Below, piece after piece: positions 7,979-16,628 of a DNA stretch of 37,318 bases. Under the pieces are notes generated by a model. It did no database searches. It was not told the origin of the DNA and saw only the letters and a program-made list of their open reading frames with translations. A program made the position numbers and the translations under genes. Each line of letters opens with the position of its first letter. Within the stretch, counting starts at the first letter, position 1. Source of the DNA: Prevotella sp. (GTDB lineage: Bacteria > Bacteroidota > Bacteroidia > Bacteroidales > Bacteroidaceae); NCBI GenBank assembly GCA_017615355.1, contig JAGAAJ010000045.1:1-37318 (forward strand), in the 5' to 3' direction.

Positions 7979-10444
7979 TTAGAGATGTTTCTTCGGATAA
8001 AGGGCATCCCACCACGAGGGATCATCCTTCAGCCAACGCTGGAACCAGGCCATCTGCGTGGCCAGCCATTTCTCACGCTTACCGTAGTCGGTGATGTGGT
8101 GATTCTGTCCCTCCACCTCGACAAGTGCGACCTCACGACCCAGGAGCTTCAAGGCCGTGAACATCTGCAGGCTTTCGATAAGCGGCACATTGGTGTCGTC
8201 ATTGCCGTGAAGGAGAAGCAGCGGCGTGTGAATCTTGTCGGCATTGAACAGCGGACTCTGGTCGACATAAAGCTGTTTGTGGCTCCAAGGATAGCTGTTG
8301 GCCATACTGACCTCGCTGTAGTTGTAGCCCCAGTAGCCTTCACCCCAATAGCTGGTGTGGTTGGCGATGCCGGCATGACTGACAGCACAGGCAAAGATAT
8401 CGGTCTGCGTCTGCAGATACTGCGTCATAAAGCCGCCATAGCTGGCACCCATACAGCCAATCTTCTCGGCGTTGATGAAGGGATGCTCGGCGCACAGCTG
8501 CTTCACGCCCTCGATGATGTCTCCAGCCGGCGATCCGCCCTTGGTGCCACCACCAGCTGTGTTGACATGACGCGATGCCCACTCCTGGCCAAAGCCTGTA
8601 GCGCCGCTGGGCTGGAGGATATAGGCCACATAACCCAGCGAGTTCCACATCTGCGGGGCATAGGGCGACTCGAAGTAACGGCTCACAGGCGAGCAGCCGC
8701 CGTAATAGTAGACGATGAGCGGATATTTCTTCGTGGCATCAAAATCGGCAGGCAGGTAAAGGCGGCCATAGACCGTATCGCCATTGCTATTCTTGTAATT
8801 CCAGTCCTGACAGGTGCCCAACTGGGCATCGCCAAGTGCAGTATTGCCGTCGAAGATGATTTGCGTCTTGATGGGTTTAGGATTCTTCGGATTGAGATGG
8901 GTGATGTAGGCCGACGCGGGTTCCATCGTCTTATACGACAGATAGGCCAGCGTGGGAGCATGTGCGGCCAAATCCCAGCGGTAGGCATAGTCGCCAGGCA
9001 AGGGCAGCCTGTCAATATGCCCCGTTGCAGGATTGAGGCGGAAGAGGTTCACATAGTCGCGGTCTTCAGCAGAGAAATAGACAAGACCATCGCCCCACGA
9101 CCAGTCAACATTCTCAACAGATGGATTGAAGTCCTTGGTCAACGGCGTCACTTGCTTCGTGGCGATATCATAGAGAAACAGCTCGTTCTCAGTCATGCTC
9201 GGCGTAACGTCGGCGGGCAACTGACAGCCTATGCGGTCGAAAGCCTCAGGCGTGCCTTCGAAGAGCAACTGCTTCCCGTCGGGCGAGAACTGCGCCCCGC
9301 CAAGAAAACCAACGCATTGCATCAACGTGTCGGCCTTTAATGTCTGAACGTCAATCAGATAATAATCCTGCACCTCCGTAGGACGCATAGCCAGACGACT
9401 GTAGGAAGAGACCACGAGCAACTGTCGGCCATCGGGCGAGATGGAGTAGAGATGCTCACCCTTCGTGCCGAAGGTGATGCGCTGGGCAATGCCGCTGCTG
9501 AGGTCGAACTTCATCAAATAATTGCGGTCGCGCCATCCAGGCTGACGGTCGTCCATCTCCACCACCTCGAACACTTCCTCGTCTTCCTTCGGTCCTTCCT
9601 CTTCGTCAGTAATGATGAGATAATCCTCCGTAGGACTGACGGAATAGCCACCCTTCGGCACACCGGCAGCAAAGATGCTGCGCAGTCCCGTCAAAGGCTC
9701 CACCTTGTAGAGCATGCGTTTTCCGTCCTCCCACACCTCTTCTATATATGCGCACGTGCGAGGCATCCAGCGGATACTCTGCGTAGGACGGCTGATGATG
9801 CGCTGCGTCTTCACATCGCGCAGCTCATACTCCCAGCGACTCTGTCCGCCTCGCTCAGTGGTTTGATAGCTCACAAAAGCATAGAGTCCGTCGGCAGAGA
9901 GACTGATGCCGCGTACACGCCGTCCGTCGGTCAGATCGTGCACCATATAGGGATGCGCCTTGTCCAGAGTAGGCGCAACGAGACGGTTGGCATCGATGGT
10001 GACGCGGATGCTGTCGCTATCGCTGGGCTGTGCCAGGAATTTCACGGCCAGCGTGTGGTGTTCAGGCGCCAACTTCAAATCAGAGCCTGCCTCCTTACCG
10101 TCGATGAAGAGCTTATAGTTCGAAGGGCCTTCCACATTGATGGTACCCTTCACGAAGTCGCTGTTGTTAAGGAAGAAGCTGAGCACGCCCACACTCTTCG
10201 ACTCGGTGAGTGAAGGCAGCAGGCCGGCCTGCCAAGTCGAGGTGGATACGGCATCATGAGGCAATGCCTCAAGCAGCGATGTCTCGTCAAACTGCTTGCC
10301 ACCCACGTTGACGGTATCGACAGCGAAAGGTTGGCTCACAGCAAAAGGCCCTGCCAGGTTAAACTCGGTGATTTCCGTCTTCTCTTGTGCTGCAACCGTT
10401 GTGGTTAGCAGCAATGCTAATGGGATGAGATGTTTTTTCATCAT
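7979..10444 (-). CDS. S9 family prolyl/dipeptidyl peptidase (DPP IV-like), exported
   Basis: 821 aa from the ATG at 10444 (MMKKHLIPLALLLTTTVAAQ, a signal peptide); a second ATG follows directly at 10441. The upstream open frame overlaps the promoter and is rejected. The N-terminal two thirds form a WD40/PD40-like beta-propeller (ISPDGRQLLVVSS, FSPDGKQLLFEG). The C-terminus is the S9 alpha/beta-hydrolase: nucleophile in GASYGGFMTQY (S668), Asp in HGNDDTNVP (749/750), His in EGQNHHITDYGKR (782/783). Members cleave dipeptides from peptides, often after proline; periplasmic action is inferred. Exact specificity cannot be read from the sequence, and a DPP7-like or acylaminoacyl-peptidase-like enzyme is possible. 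The reactivation gene follows at 7937 on the same strand. Confidence 0.88.
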   Translation of the reverse strand: MMKKHLIPLALLLTTTVAAQEKTEITEFNLAGPFAVSQPFAVDTVNVGGKQFDETSLLEALPHDAVSTSTWQAGLLPSLTESKSVGVLSFFLNNSDFVKGTINVEGPSNYKLFIDGKEAGSDLKLAPEHHTLAVKFLAQPSDSDSIRVTIDANRLVAPTLDKAHPYMVHDLTDGRRVRGISLSADGLYAFVSYQTTERGGQSRWEYELRDVKTQRIISRPTQSIRWMPRTCAYIEEVWEDGKRMLYKVEPLTGLRSIFAAGVPKGGYSVSPTEDYLIITDEEEGPKEDEEVFEVVEMDDRQPGWRDRNYLMKFDLSSGIAQRITFGTKGEHLYSISPDGRQLLVVSSYSRLAMRPTEVQDYYLIDVQTLKADTLMQCVGFLGGAQFSPDGKQLLFEGTPEAFDRIGCQLPADVTPSMTENELFLYDIATKQVTPLTKDFNPSVENVDWSWGDGLVYFSAEDRDYVNLFRLNPATGHIDRLPLPGDYAYRWDLAAHAPTLAYLSYKTMEPASAYITHLNPKNPKPIKTQIIFDGNTALGDAQLGTCQDWNYKNSNGDTVYGRLYLPADFDATKKYPLIVYYYGGCSPVSRYFESPYAPQMWNSLGYVAYILQPSGATGFGQEWASRHVNTAGGGTKGGSPAGDIIEGVKQLCAEHPFINAEKIGCMGASYGGFMTQYLQTQTDIFACAVSHAGIANHTSYWGEGYWGYNYSEVSMANSYPWSHKQLYVDQSPLFNADKIHTPLLLLHGNDDTNVPLIESLQMFTALKLLGREVALVEVEGQNHHITDYGKREKWLATQMAWFQRWLKDDPSWWDALYPKKHL

Positions 10445-10463
10445 GATAAGTAAGAATTTGCTG

Positions 10464-10471
10464 CAAATGTA
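10464..10471 (-). promoter_or_regulatory. -7 element of the S9 peptidase gene
   Basis: Minus-strand TACATTTG (10471-10464) fits TAnnTTTG and ends about 20 nt before the ATG at 10444. It is divergent from the promoter at 10515. Confidence 0.7.
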
Positions 10472-10514
10472 CGCATTTTTTCTGACACTAAGCTTGTCTT
10501 TCGCTTTTTTTTCA

Positions 10515-10522
10515 TAACTTTG
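10515..10522 (+). promoter_or_regulatory. -7 element of the CotH-type gene (leaderless start)
   Basis: TAACTTTG ends 4 nt before the ATG at 10527, so the predicted transcription start falls at or next to the start codon. No ribosome-binding site can exist on such a message. Confidence 0.7.
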
Positions 10523-10526
10523 CCGC

Positions 10527-12998
10527 ATGAACAACCTGAAGAGCCTCATCCTAACGTTGCTGCTCATGCTGTGGCTCATGCCTATAGGAAGTATGGCTGA
10601 AGAGGCATCCGACAGCCTCGTGCTAAACGAGCTGATGCAATCGAATATCGACTGCGTGATGGACGACCTCAAGGATTATCCCGACTCGTGGGTCGAGTTG
10701 TACAACGCAGGCACGACTACCATACACCTCAACCGCTATTGCATCGGCATCACAGCCAATGCCTCTGAGGCTTGGCCATTGCCCGACAGGATTGTCCATC
10801 CAAGCAATCGCGTTCTCATCTATTGCGACAAGGTGGGCAGCGACCTGCATACCGACTTCCGTTTAGAGTCGGGCAAGGGCTGTGACGTCTACCTCTTCCG
10901 CGACGGGCAGATTGCAGATCAGGTCACAGGATTGAAGAAACAGCCTGCGCCGAATATCAGCTACGGGCGAAGCAGCGACGGGAGTGAAGAATGGGGCTAC
11001 GAGCTGCGCCCCACGCCTGGCGGCCCGAACTATGGCGGCATCTGCGACCACGACCACCTGCTGGGCGACCCGCTTTTCAGCCAGACAGGCCGCGTAGTTA
11101 CCGACAGTCCCTCTTTTCAACTCGCCCTCACTATGCCCGACGGGACACCCGAAGGGACAGAGATTTACTACACCTTAGACGGCAGCGAGCCTACGAAATA
11201 TAGCAATCTCTATGCTGATTCCATCACCATCAGCAGCACCTGCGTCATCAGGGCGCGTCCGTTCTGCGAGGGATGGATGTCGCCACGCTCTGTCACCCAG
11301 AGCTATATCTACTTCCCACGAGAGTTGACGCTTCCCGTCATTTCTATCGTTACCAACAACAGTTACCTGAATAGTGAGAGCACAGGCATCTTTACCAACA
11401 ACACCACCGACAAGAAGAGCGACTGGCGGCGTCCCATCAACATCGAGTTCTTCTTCGATGGCGAGAATACGCCCAGCAACCTGAACCAGCTCTGCGAGAC
11501 ACGAGTTTCAGGAGCCGCCTCTCGCTGGGCCGCGAAGAAATCGATGGCCATCTATGCCCACAAACGCTTTGGGACGAAACGTTTTGATTATGAGTTCTTT
11601 CCCGACCAACGACCAGGAGTCACCGATTTCAAGTCGCTGGTGCTTCGCAATGCCGGCAACGACTTCGACTACCTCTATATGCGCGATGCCATCGTGCAAC
11701 GTTCTATGGCTCCTTATCAAGACCTCGACTGGCAGGCTTGGCGACCCGCCATCGTCTACATCAATGGCCGCTATCATTGTATATTGAACATTCGCGAGCG
11801 AGGCAACGAGAACAACATCTACACACACTACGACGGGTTGGAGGACATCGACCTCATCGAGAACTGGTGGGACCTGAAAGAGGGCACATGGGACGCCTAC
11901 AGGGCTTTCAAGGATTTCTTCCAGGAGCATGGCCACACAATGGCAGAATATGAGCAATGGATGGACTGCGGAGAGTTTGCCAACCTGATGGCCCTGAACC
12001 TCTTTTTCTGCAATCTCGACTTTCCCGGCAACAACATCATCATGTGGCGGCCAAGGACAGAGAATGGTCGCTGGCGCTGGATTGCGAAGGACTGCGACTA
12101 CACGATGGGCATTTACGACGACCCTGTGGACTACAAGATACTGGAGTGGCTCTACTCGCCCGACTACGACGAGAAGAAAAACTGGGGTGCCAACGGCAGC
12201 AACAACACGCGCCTGTTCCGTCGGCTGATGGAAGACCAAGACTTCAGCCGCATGTTCATCGACCGTACAGCCATCTATATGGGCGACTTCCTCAGCGAGC
12301 GGAGGATTCGCCAGCTGTGGGACACGATGTACGACCAAATCAAATACGAATATCCCTACCACCGCGAGCTTATCAACCGCTGGTGGCCAAACTATGACGA
12401 CGAGCTGAACAAGGCGCACACCTGGCTGTCACAGCGCCACGCCATATTCTACCAGCAGCTGGCCGACTTCTACGAGTTAGGCTCGCCCGTTCCGATGACA
12501 ATCAACTGGGAAAGGGAAGAGGCGCCCGACGTGAATATCACATTCAACAATGTTCGCCTGTCGGAAGGCACCTTCGACGGTCAGTTCTTCGCCGGCCGCA
12601 GCATCGATTTGGAGGGAGAAGCTGGCGGCAACATGGAGGTGATAGGCTGGCAGATAACCCAGATGGAGGCGGATAGCACCGTGACAAAGCGAAAGATAGC
12701 AGGCCCATCGCTGACCCTATCTATGCCCGAGTGTGCAAGGCTCGACATCAAGCCAATCGTAGCCGACCCCTCAGACATCGCCAGCATCGACACGAAGCCT
12801 TGGACGTGGAATTGGACTGATGGACAGCTATGCGTCAGTGGCGCTGCTGCAGGCACCCGCATCAGCCTCTACGACCTGCGCGGCATCCTTATCAGCAACG
12901 TCGTAGCTACCGATGCTGACGTGCTGATAAATGTCGGCAAAGGCCGCAATTTTATACTTAAGGTAGGCGAAATCAGCAGAATCGTATGTCGGCAATAA
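10527..12998 (+). CDS. Exported CotH-kinase/lamin-tail domain protein
   Basis: 823 aa with a signal peptide (MNNLKSLILTLLLMLWLMPIGSMA). Domains in order: a lamin-tail domain (SLVLNELMQSN ... DSWVELYNAGTTTIHLNRYCIG ... PTPGGPNYGG, about 30-170); a chitobiase/hexosaminidase C-terminal-like Ig fold (TEIYYTLDGSEPTKYSNLY, about 185-270); and a CotH-type domain (LPVISIVTNN ... LVLRNAGND ... RPAIVYINGRYHCILNIRERGNE ... WIAKDCDYTMGIYD, about 275-640). The last ~50 residues (RISLYDLRGILISN ... NFILKVGE) resemble a degenerate type IX secretion C-terminal sorting domain. CotH proteins are atypical kinases in spore coats; activity here is unproven. Surface location is inferred. The 3' end overlaps the convergent DUF721 gene by 26 nt. 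Confidence 0.85.
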   Translation: MNNLKSLILTLLLMLWLMPIGSMAEEASDSLVLNELMQSNIDCVMDDLKDYPDSWVELYNAGTTTIHLNRYCIGITANASEAWPLPDRIVHPSNRVLIYCDKVGSDLHTDFRLESGKGCDVYLFRDGQIADQVTGLKKQPAPNISYGRSSDGSEEWGYELRPTPGGPNYGGICDHDHLLGDPLFSQTGRVVTDSPSFQLALTMPDGTPEGTEIYYTLDGSEPTKYSNLYADSITISSTCVIRARPFCEGWMSPRSVTQSYIYFPRELTLPVISIVTNNSYLNSESTGIFTNNTTDKKSDWRRPINIEFFFDGENTPSNLNQLCETRVSGAASRWAAKKSMAIYAHKRFGTKRFDYEFFPDQRPGVTDFKSLVLRNAGNDFDYLYMRDAIVQRSMAPYQDLDWQAWRPAIVYINGRYHCILNIRERGNENNIYTHYDGLEDIDLIENWWDLKEGTWDAYRAFKDFFQEHGHTMAEYEQWMDCGEFANLMALNLFFCNLDFPGNNIIMWRPRTENGRWRWIAKDCDYTMGIYDDPVDYKILEWLYSPDYDEKKNWGANGSNNTRLFRRLMEDQDFSRMFIDRTAIYMGDFLSERRIRQLWDTMYDQIKYEYPYHRELINRWWPNYDDELNKAHTWLSQRHAIFYQQLADFYELGSPVPMTINWEREEAPDVNITFNNVRLSEGTFDGQFFAGRSIDLEGEAGGNMEVIGWQITQMEADSTVTKRKIAGPSLTLSMPECARLDIKPIVADPSDIASIDTKPWTWNWTDGQLCVSGAAAGTRISLYDLRGILISNVVATDADVLINVGKGRNFILKVGEISRIVCRQ

Positions 12999-13263
12999 TC
13001 TGTGCGCCGACATGCTGGTTCAGCCGCTCGACGAACTCCTGGCGCCTCATGCTCAGGTCAGCGCGCAGGGCAGGAACGGAAAGGCTGACAAAGAGTGTCT
13101 GATTCTGTATGCGAACATTCGTGGTGAAACGGGCAATCGTCTCACCAGCCACAACGGGCCACGATTCCACAAGACGTTTCTGCAGCAGCGGCGTCTCTAA
13201 TCCCAGAAACCGCAACTGCTGCATCACCAGCTTCTCCACAGGTTGTTCCCTTCGCTTAAACAT
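12973..13263 (-). CDS. DUF721 protein (DciA-like)
   Basis: 96 aa. KLVMQQLRFLGLETPLLQKRLVESWPVVAGETIARFTTNVRIQNQTLFVSL... is the DUF721 fold: a helix with 'W..vVG..ia.hT', then a strand LFV..s.palr.eL. This family includes DciA, the helicase-associated replication-initiation factor of bacteria without DnaC. It sits downstream of recF on the same strand, an arrangement also known in actinobacteria, which supports a replication role. The gap to recF (13264-13308) is a tandem repeat. The stop codon lies inside the 3' end of the convergent CotH-type gene. Confidence 0.85.
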   Translation of the reverse strand: MFKRREQPVEKLVMQQLRFLGLETPLLQKRLVESWPVVAGETIARFTTNVRIQNQTLFVSLSVPALRADLSMRRQEFVERLNQHVGAQIIADIRFC

Positions 13264-13266
13264 TAT

Positions 13267-13327
13267 TCAGGAGTTTAAGAAGTTTAAGAGTTCAAGAGTT
13301 TAAGAAGTTCAAGAATTCGAGAGCTCA
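13267..13327 (-). repeat. 8/9-nt tandem repeat between recF and the DUF721 gene
   Basis: About seven units of the type AGTTTAAGA / AGTTCAAGA with 7-9 nt spacing. It fills the gap and runs into the last codons of recF, so the RecF C-terminus (LSSELSNS) is partly encoded by the repeat. Confidence 0.85.
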
Positions 13328-14475
13328 GAAGAGAGGCTGACCTGCCCTTCGTTGACACGGAAAAGGCGGTAGTCGCAGTCCCCATGCGAGAGGATCTGGT
13401 CAAGATGCTCACGATTGGTATCGGTGATGAAAATCTGACCAAACTGCTGACTGGCCACCAACCGGATAATCTGCTCCACACGATGTGCGTCGAGCTTGTC
13501 GAAGATATCGTCAAGTAGCAATAGGGGCAAGTCACTTTCCTCTTTCCTCTCTCCTCTTTCCTCTTTCCTCTTTAAAAATTCGTACTGGGCCAGTTTCAGG
13601 GCAATGACGAAGGTCTTCTGCTGCCCCTGACTGCCCTCACGGCGCATGGGATGACCGTCGATGTGAATCTCGAGCTCATCGCGATGGATGCCGTGCAGGG
13701 AATAGCCCACAGCGCGGTCTTTCATGCGGTCGCGACGGATGACGTCGAGCAGCGGACCACGCTGACAATGAGACACATAGTTGAGCGATACCTGTTCGTG
13801 GCCATCGCTCACCGTATTATAAAACTGCTGGAAGGCTGGCGTCAGCTCTTCGACGAAAGCGCTGCGACAAGCCGACACCTCCTCGCCCTGACGCGCCATC
13901 TCCTCCTCCAGCAACTCCATCAGCTGTGCATCGGGCTCGTGATCCTCGTCGCGCAACAGGGCATTACGCTGCTGCAAGGCTTTGTTGTAGCGGTTCAGGG
14001 CGTTGATATAAGGGCGATTGCATTGGGCTATCGTCAAATCCATCAGACGGCGGCGCTCCTCGCTGCTGCCTTCGATCAGCAGCATGTCGGCAGGCGACAC
14101 CATCACCAGCGGGATGAGGCCGATATGCTCAGACAGGCGCTGATATTCCTTTCCATTACGCTTGAAATGCTTCTTCTGCCCCTTTTTCATGCCGCAGAAC
14201 ACTTTCAGGGGTGAGGGCTGGGAGGTGAGAGGTGAGAAATTGGTAAAGGAAGAATAGTTCCCCTCAATCACGAAGAACTCCTCATTGTGCCGGATGGCGA
14301 GGGCGTCCTGATTGCCGTTGGCAGAATGGCAGAAACTGAGGAAGTAGACAGCATCGAGCACGTTGGTTTTCCCTGCCCCGTTGTTGCCGATGAAGCAGTT
14401 GATTTTGGGCGAGAAAGACAGCGTGGCTCCCTCAATATTCTTGTAATTGACGATGGAAAGTTGCTCTAAAACCAT
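13309..14475 (-). CDS. recF: DNA replication/repair protein RecF with two low-complexity inserts
   Basis: 388 aa. SMC-like ATPase that loads RecA at gaps with RecO and RecR. Seen: Walker A GNNGAGKT (30-37), signature GSQGQQKTFVIALKLAQ (281-297), Walker B LLLLDDIFDKLD (318-329), and the C-terminal GQIFITDTNREHLDQIL. The start ATG at 14475 lies about 10 nt after a -7 element. Two in-frame inserts break the normal sequence: NFSPLTSQPSPLK (79-91) and RKEERGERKEES (303-314, just before Walker B). Both come from 7-nt tandem repeats on the DNA. All ATPase motifs stay intact, so the gene should be functional. Downstream is the DUF721 gene. Confidence 0.95.
   Translation of the reverse strand: MVLEQLSIVNYKNIEGATLSFSPKINCFIGNNGAGKTNVLDAVYFLSFCHSANGNQDALAIRHNEEFFVIEGNYSSFTNFSPLTSQPSPLKVFCGMKKGQKKHFKRNGKEYQRLSEHIGLIPLVMVSPADMLLIEGSSEERRRLMDLTIAQCNRPYINALNRYNKALQQRNALLRDEDHEPDAQLMELLEEEMARQGEEVSACRSAFVEELTPAFQQFYNTVSDGHEQVSLNYVSHCQRGPLLDVIRRDRMKDRAVGYSLHGIHRDELEIHIDGHPMRREGSQGQQKTFVIALKLAQYEFLKRKEERGERKEESDLPLLLLDDIFDKLDAHRVEQIIRLVASQQFGQIFITDTNREHLDQILSHGDCDYRLFRVNEGQVSLSSELSNS
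13535..13573 (-). repeat. Heptamer repeat inside recF (AAAGAGG on the coding strand)
   Basis: Five 7-nt units (CTTTCCT, one CTCTCCT on the plus strand), in frame just before Walker B. The coding strand shares an identical 29-nt stretch with the repeats at 7233-7261 and 30767-30795. Confidence 0.92.
14210..14244 (-). repeat. Second heptamer repeat inside recF
   Basis: Units GGTGAGG, GCTGGGA, GGTGAGA, GGTGAGA on the plus strand. On the coding strand this is the CTCTCAC type, giving S-P-L-T-S-x-P in RecF residues ~80-90. Confidence 0.85.
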
Positions 14476-14485
14476 AAATTTTGTG

Positions 14486-14493
14486 CAAATTTA
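14486..14493 (-). promoter_or_regulatory. -7 element of recF
   Basis: Minus-strand TAAATTTG (14493-14486) fits TAnnTTTG and ends 10 nt before the recF ATG at 14475, so the leader is very short. Confidence 0.65.
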
Positions 14494-14557
14494 CAGCTTT
14501 TAGGGCTGAAAAGCAAAAAAAGTGGGAAATAAATTTCACTATCTGCGAGATTTTCAG

Positions 14558-14565
14558 TAATTTTG
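14558..14565 (+). promoter_or_regulatory. -7 element of the TPR protein-ribH unit
   Basis: TAATTTTG fits the -7 consensus, about 50 nt before the ATG at 14618. The leader just before the ATG is A-rich, as is common for translation starts in this phylum. Confidence 0.7.
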
Positions 14566-14617
14566 CGCCCGCAAATCGAATTTCCTAAGAAGAAAACAGA
14601 ATAAAATAAAACACATA

Positions 14618-15364
14618 ATGGCAGAAAAAATTGCAAAAAAGGCCAACGCTGAGACTCAGCCGGCCCTGAACAAGAAAGAGGATTTCATCCTCAAGTACAA
14701 GAACCTGATCATCGGCGGCGTCATTGCTGTCGTGGCTATCATTGTAGGTATCGTTTTCTGGAACAACCACAAGGCAGCCAAGCTGCGTGAGGCCCAGACG
14801 GCATCCGTCGTTCCTCAGACAAGCCTGTACAACGCCGAGGAGGCATTGATGAGCGGCATGAACGACTTCAGCGAGCAGAACTATCTTGCAGCTCTCAATG
14901 GCGACAGCGCTACGAAGAGCATGGGCTTCCTGAAGATTGCCGACGAGTATTCTTCAACACCTGCCGGCAACGTAGCCAACCTCTATGCCGGTCTGTGCTA
15001 TGCTCACATGGACAAGTGGGAAGAGGCCGTGAAGTATCTGGAGAAGTTTGACGATGCCGGCGACCTGATCATCTCGCCTGCAGCACGTGCTGCTCTTGGC
15101 AACGCCTACGCTCATGTGAACAAGCTGGACGAGGCTGTGAAAGCCCTGCAGCAGGCTGGCGAGAAGGCCGACAATATCCTGCAGAGTCCTATCTACTACA
15201 TCCAGGCCGGCGAGATCCTGGAGGCTCAGGGCAAGAAGGCCGAGGCTCTGGAGATGTACAAGAAGGTGAAGCAGTATGAGCGTGCCAAGGGTATCAGCGG
15301 CATCTCTCAGTCATCCTATTACGTCGACATCATCGACGAATACATTGAGCGCCTGTCGCAGTAA
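14618..15364 (+). CDS. Membrane-anchored tetratricopeptide-repeat protein
   Basis: 248 aa. A short Lys-rich cytoplasmic N-terminus is followed by one transmembrane helix ([19 protein letters not shown], about 30-50) with no cleavage site, so the rest should be periplasmic. The C-terminal part has TPR-like helices ([77 protein letters not shown]). The overall plan, an N-terminal membrane anchor plus TPRs of about 200-250 aa, resembles YfgM-type ancillary proteins, which act with periplasmic chaperones or the Sec translocon; that likeness is only architectural. It precedes ribH with a 38-nt gap filled by a heptamer repeat, so co-transcription is likely. Confidence 0.85.
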   Translation: MAEKIAKKANAETQPALNKKEDFILKYKNLIIGGVIAVVAIIVGIVFWNNHKAAKLREAQTASVVPQTSLYNAEEALMSGMNDFSEQNYLAALNGDSATKSMGFLKIADEYSSTPAGNVANLYAGLCYAHMDKWEEAVKYLEKFDDAGDLIISPAARAALGNAYAHVNKLDEAVKALQQAGEKADNILQSPIYYIQAGEILEAQGKKAEALEMYKKVKQYERAKGISGISQSSYYVDIIDEYIERLSQ

Positions 15365-15367
15365 GGG

Positions 15368-15402
15368 TTCACACCTCTCACTTCACACCACTCACCTCTA
15401 AG
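15368..15402 (+). repeat. Heptamer repeat abutting the ribH start codon
   Basis: Five exact 7-nt units: TTCACAC, CTCTCAC, TTCACAC, CACTCAC, CTCTAAG. The ribH ATG follows directly, so the repeat occupies the whole translation initiation region of ribH. Confidence 0.9.
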
Positions 15403-15873
15403 ATGGCAACAAGCAACCTGTCAGCCTACGACGCGCAGAGCGTTCCCGATGCGTCGAACATGATCTTCGGCATTGTTGTGGCCGAATGGAATCCTGAGAT
15501 TACCGGTGCGCTGCTCGACGGCTGCGTCAGCACCCTTGAGAAGCACGGCGCTCTGCCTGAGAACATCCACGTGAAGCGCGTTCCCGGCTCTTTCGAGCTG
15601 ATCTACGGAGCACACCAGATGACGCTGAACGACGGCTACGACGCCGTGATTATCCTCGGCTCAGTCATTCGCGGCGAGACGCCCCATTTCGACTATATCT
15701 GTCAGGGCGTTACTGCTGGAATAGCACGCCTGAACGCCACGAGCAACATCCCCGTCATCTACGGACTGCTCACCACCAACGACATGCAGCAGGCTCGCGA
15801 CCGTGCTGGCGGTCGACTGGGAAACAAAGGCGACGAGTGCGCCATCGTAGCCATCAAGATGGCAAAATTCTAA
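15403..15873 (+). CDS. ribH: 6,7-dimethyl-8-ribityllumazine synthase
   Basis: 156 aa, normal length. Condenses 5-amino-6-ribitylaminouracil with 3,4-dihydroxybutanone 4-phosphate in the last-but-one step of riboflavin synthesis; the enzyme usually forms 60-mers or pentamers. Seen: [19 protein letters not shown] (substrate pyrimidine pocket), [38 protein letters not shown] (with the catalytic His region), [22 protein letters not shown] and the final [14 protein letters not shown]. No other riboflavin genes are in the window. It probably shares the promoter at 14558 with the TPR protein gene. No FMN-riboswitch-like sequence is present in the short gap. Confidence 0.97.
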   Translation: MATSNLSAYDAQSVPDASNMIFGIVVAEWNPEITGALLDGCVSTLEKHGALPENIHVKRVPGSFELIYGAHQMTLNDGYDAVIILGSVIRGETPHFDYICQGVTAGIARLNATSNIPVIYGLLTTNDMQQARDRAGGRLGNKGDECAIVAIKMAKF

Positions 15874-15908
15874 TTGGTTATCGGTTATTGGTTAACGGTT
15901 ATTGTAAC
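15874..15908 (+). repeat. Heptamer repeat in convergent gap (ribH / PAP2)
   Basis: Five 7-nt units directly after the ribH stop: TTGGTTA, TCGGTTA, TTGGTTA, ACGGTTA, TTGTAAC. The array leaves 2 nt before the stop codon of the convergent PAP2 gene. No terminator hairpin is visible in this gap. Confidence 0.9.
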
Positions 15909-15910
15909 CA

Positions 15911-16471
15911 TCACCACCTTACCGCAACATCGAACTGGAGGCCGTTAAAGCTGACATCGATGTTGCGGTTCTTTATGAACTTACGCTTCAGCCAGTAGGT
16001 CAGTTCGGTAGCGCCGATGCCGATGGCAGCTCCAGCACACACATCGTGCACATAATGACGGTCCAGGCGCACACGGTCGGCTGAGACCAGCGTGGCAAGG
16101 GTGTAGCCTCCAACAGTAACCCAGGGCGACAAGTGCCCGTATTCGTGCATCAGCACAGTAGCGCCAGCGAAGGCGAAAGTGGCATGGCCAGAAGGCAGCG
16201 AGCGGCGGTCGCTCTTGTCGGGACGCAACTCATTGCACGAGTGTTTGAGCACATAAGCCGTGCCGGCACTCAGGATATAGGAAGAGGCCGTTGTGGCCAG
16301 AAACTCCGTCCACGACTGCGAATCGCTCTGCACACCGCAAACCCTCAATCCGTAGACAGCAGCCATAGGAACATGCTGCAACACATCGTCCACAGCATCG
16401 CTGTGCTGCTGTTGCGCGCCGACATTCAACGACGTCAGCAGACAAAACAGAAAAATAATCTTCTTCATCAT
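15911..16471 (-). CDS. PAP2-family phosphatase, exported
   Basis: 186 aa from the ATG at 16471 (MMKKIIFLFCLLTSLNVGAQ, a signal peptide). The frame is open upstream, but that part overlaps the promoter. Phosphatase motifs: KHSCNELRP (K-x6-RP), LPSGHATF (PSGH), and RVRLDRHYVHD (R-x5-H-x3-D; the usual Ser before the Arg is Asp). PAP2 enzymes remove phosphate from lipid substrates such as undecaprenyl-diphosphate, phosphatidate or lipid A. The helices between motifs (LSPWVTVGGYTLATLVSA, VCAGAAIGIGATELTYWL) may be membrane-associated. The substrate is not readable; an outer-membrane or periplasmic place is inferred. Confidence 0.88.
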   Translation of the reverse strand: MMKKIIFLFCLLTSLNVGAQQQHSDAVDDVLQHVPMAAVYGLRVCGVQSDSQSWTEFLATTASSYILSAGTAYVLKHSCNELRPDKSDRRSLPSGHATFAFAGATVLMHEYGHLSPWVTVGGYTLATLVSADRVRLDRHYVHDVCAGAAIGIGATELTYWLKRKFIKNRNIDVSFNGLQFDVAVRW

Positions 16472-16479
16472 TTCGGCAG

Positions 16480-16487
16480 CAAAGTTA
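16480..16487 (-). promoter_or_regulatory. -7 element of the PAP2 gene
   Basis: Minus-strand TAACTTTG (16487-16480) ends 8 nt before the ATG at 16471, leaving almost no leader if transcription starts at the usual distance. Confidence 0.7.
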
Positions 16488-16574
16488 CACCTTTTTTCAC
16501 AAATGGCCGTCAGTTTCCTGCGGAACTTTGTTATTTTTTTTCGAAGGGAAGCCTCGTTTTTCGGAAAATTATTG

Positions 16575-16582
16575 TAACTTTG
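16575..16582 (+). promoter_or_regulatory. -7 element of the DUF1846 gene
   Basis: TAACTTTG fits the -7 consensus, about 46 nt before the ATG at 16629. It is divergent from the PAP2 promoter. Confidence 0.7.
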
Positions 16583-16628
16583 CACTTTGTTTTACGGGAG
16601 GAAGTCCTCGCGCGTACATTTTAATAAT

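Noticed and set aside
7938-8015. Longer form of the reactivation protein starting at 8015
   Set aside because: It would overlap the peptidase gene by 37 nt, and its extra residues come from a 9-nt repeat. The domain begins naturally at the ATG at 7937.
7979-9340. Long plus-strand open frame opposite the S9 peptidase
   Set aside because: It is a mirror frame of GC-rich coding DNA, while the minus strand shows complete S9 catalytic motifs.
15365-15402. FMN riboswitch before ribH
   Set aside because: The 38-nt gap is entirely heptamer repeat and too short for the conserved RFN element.
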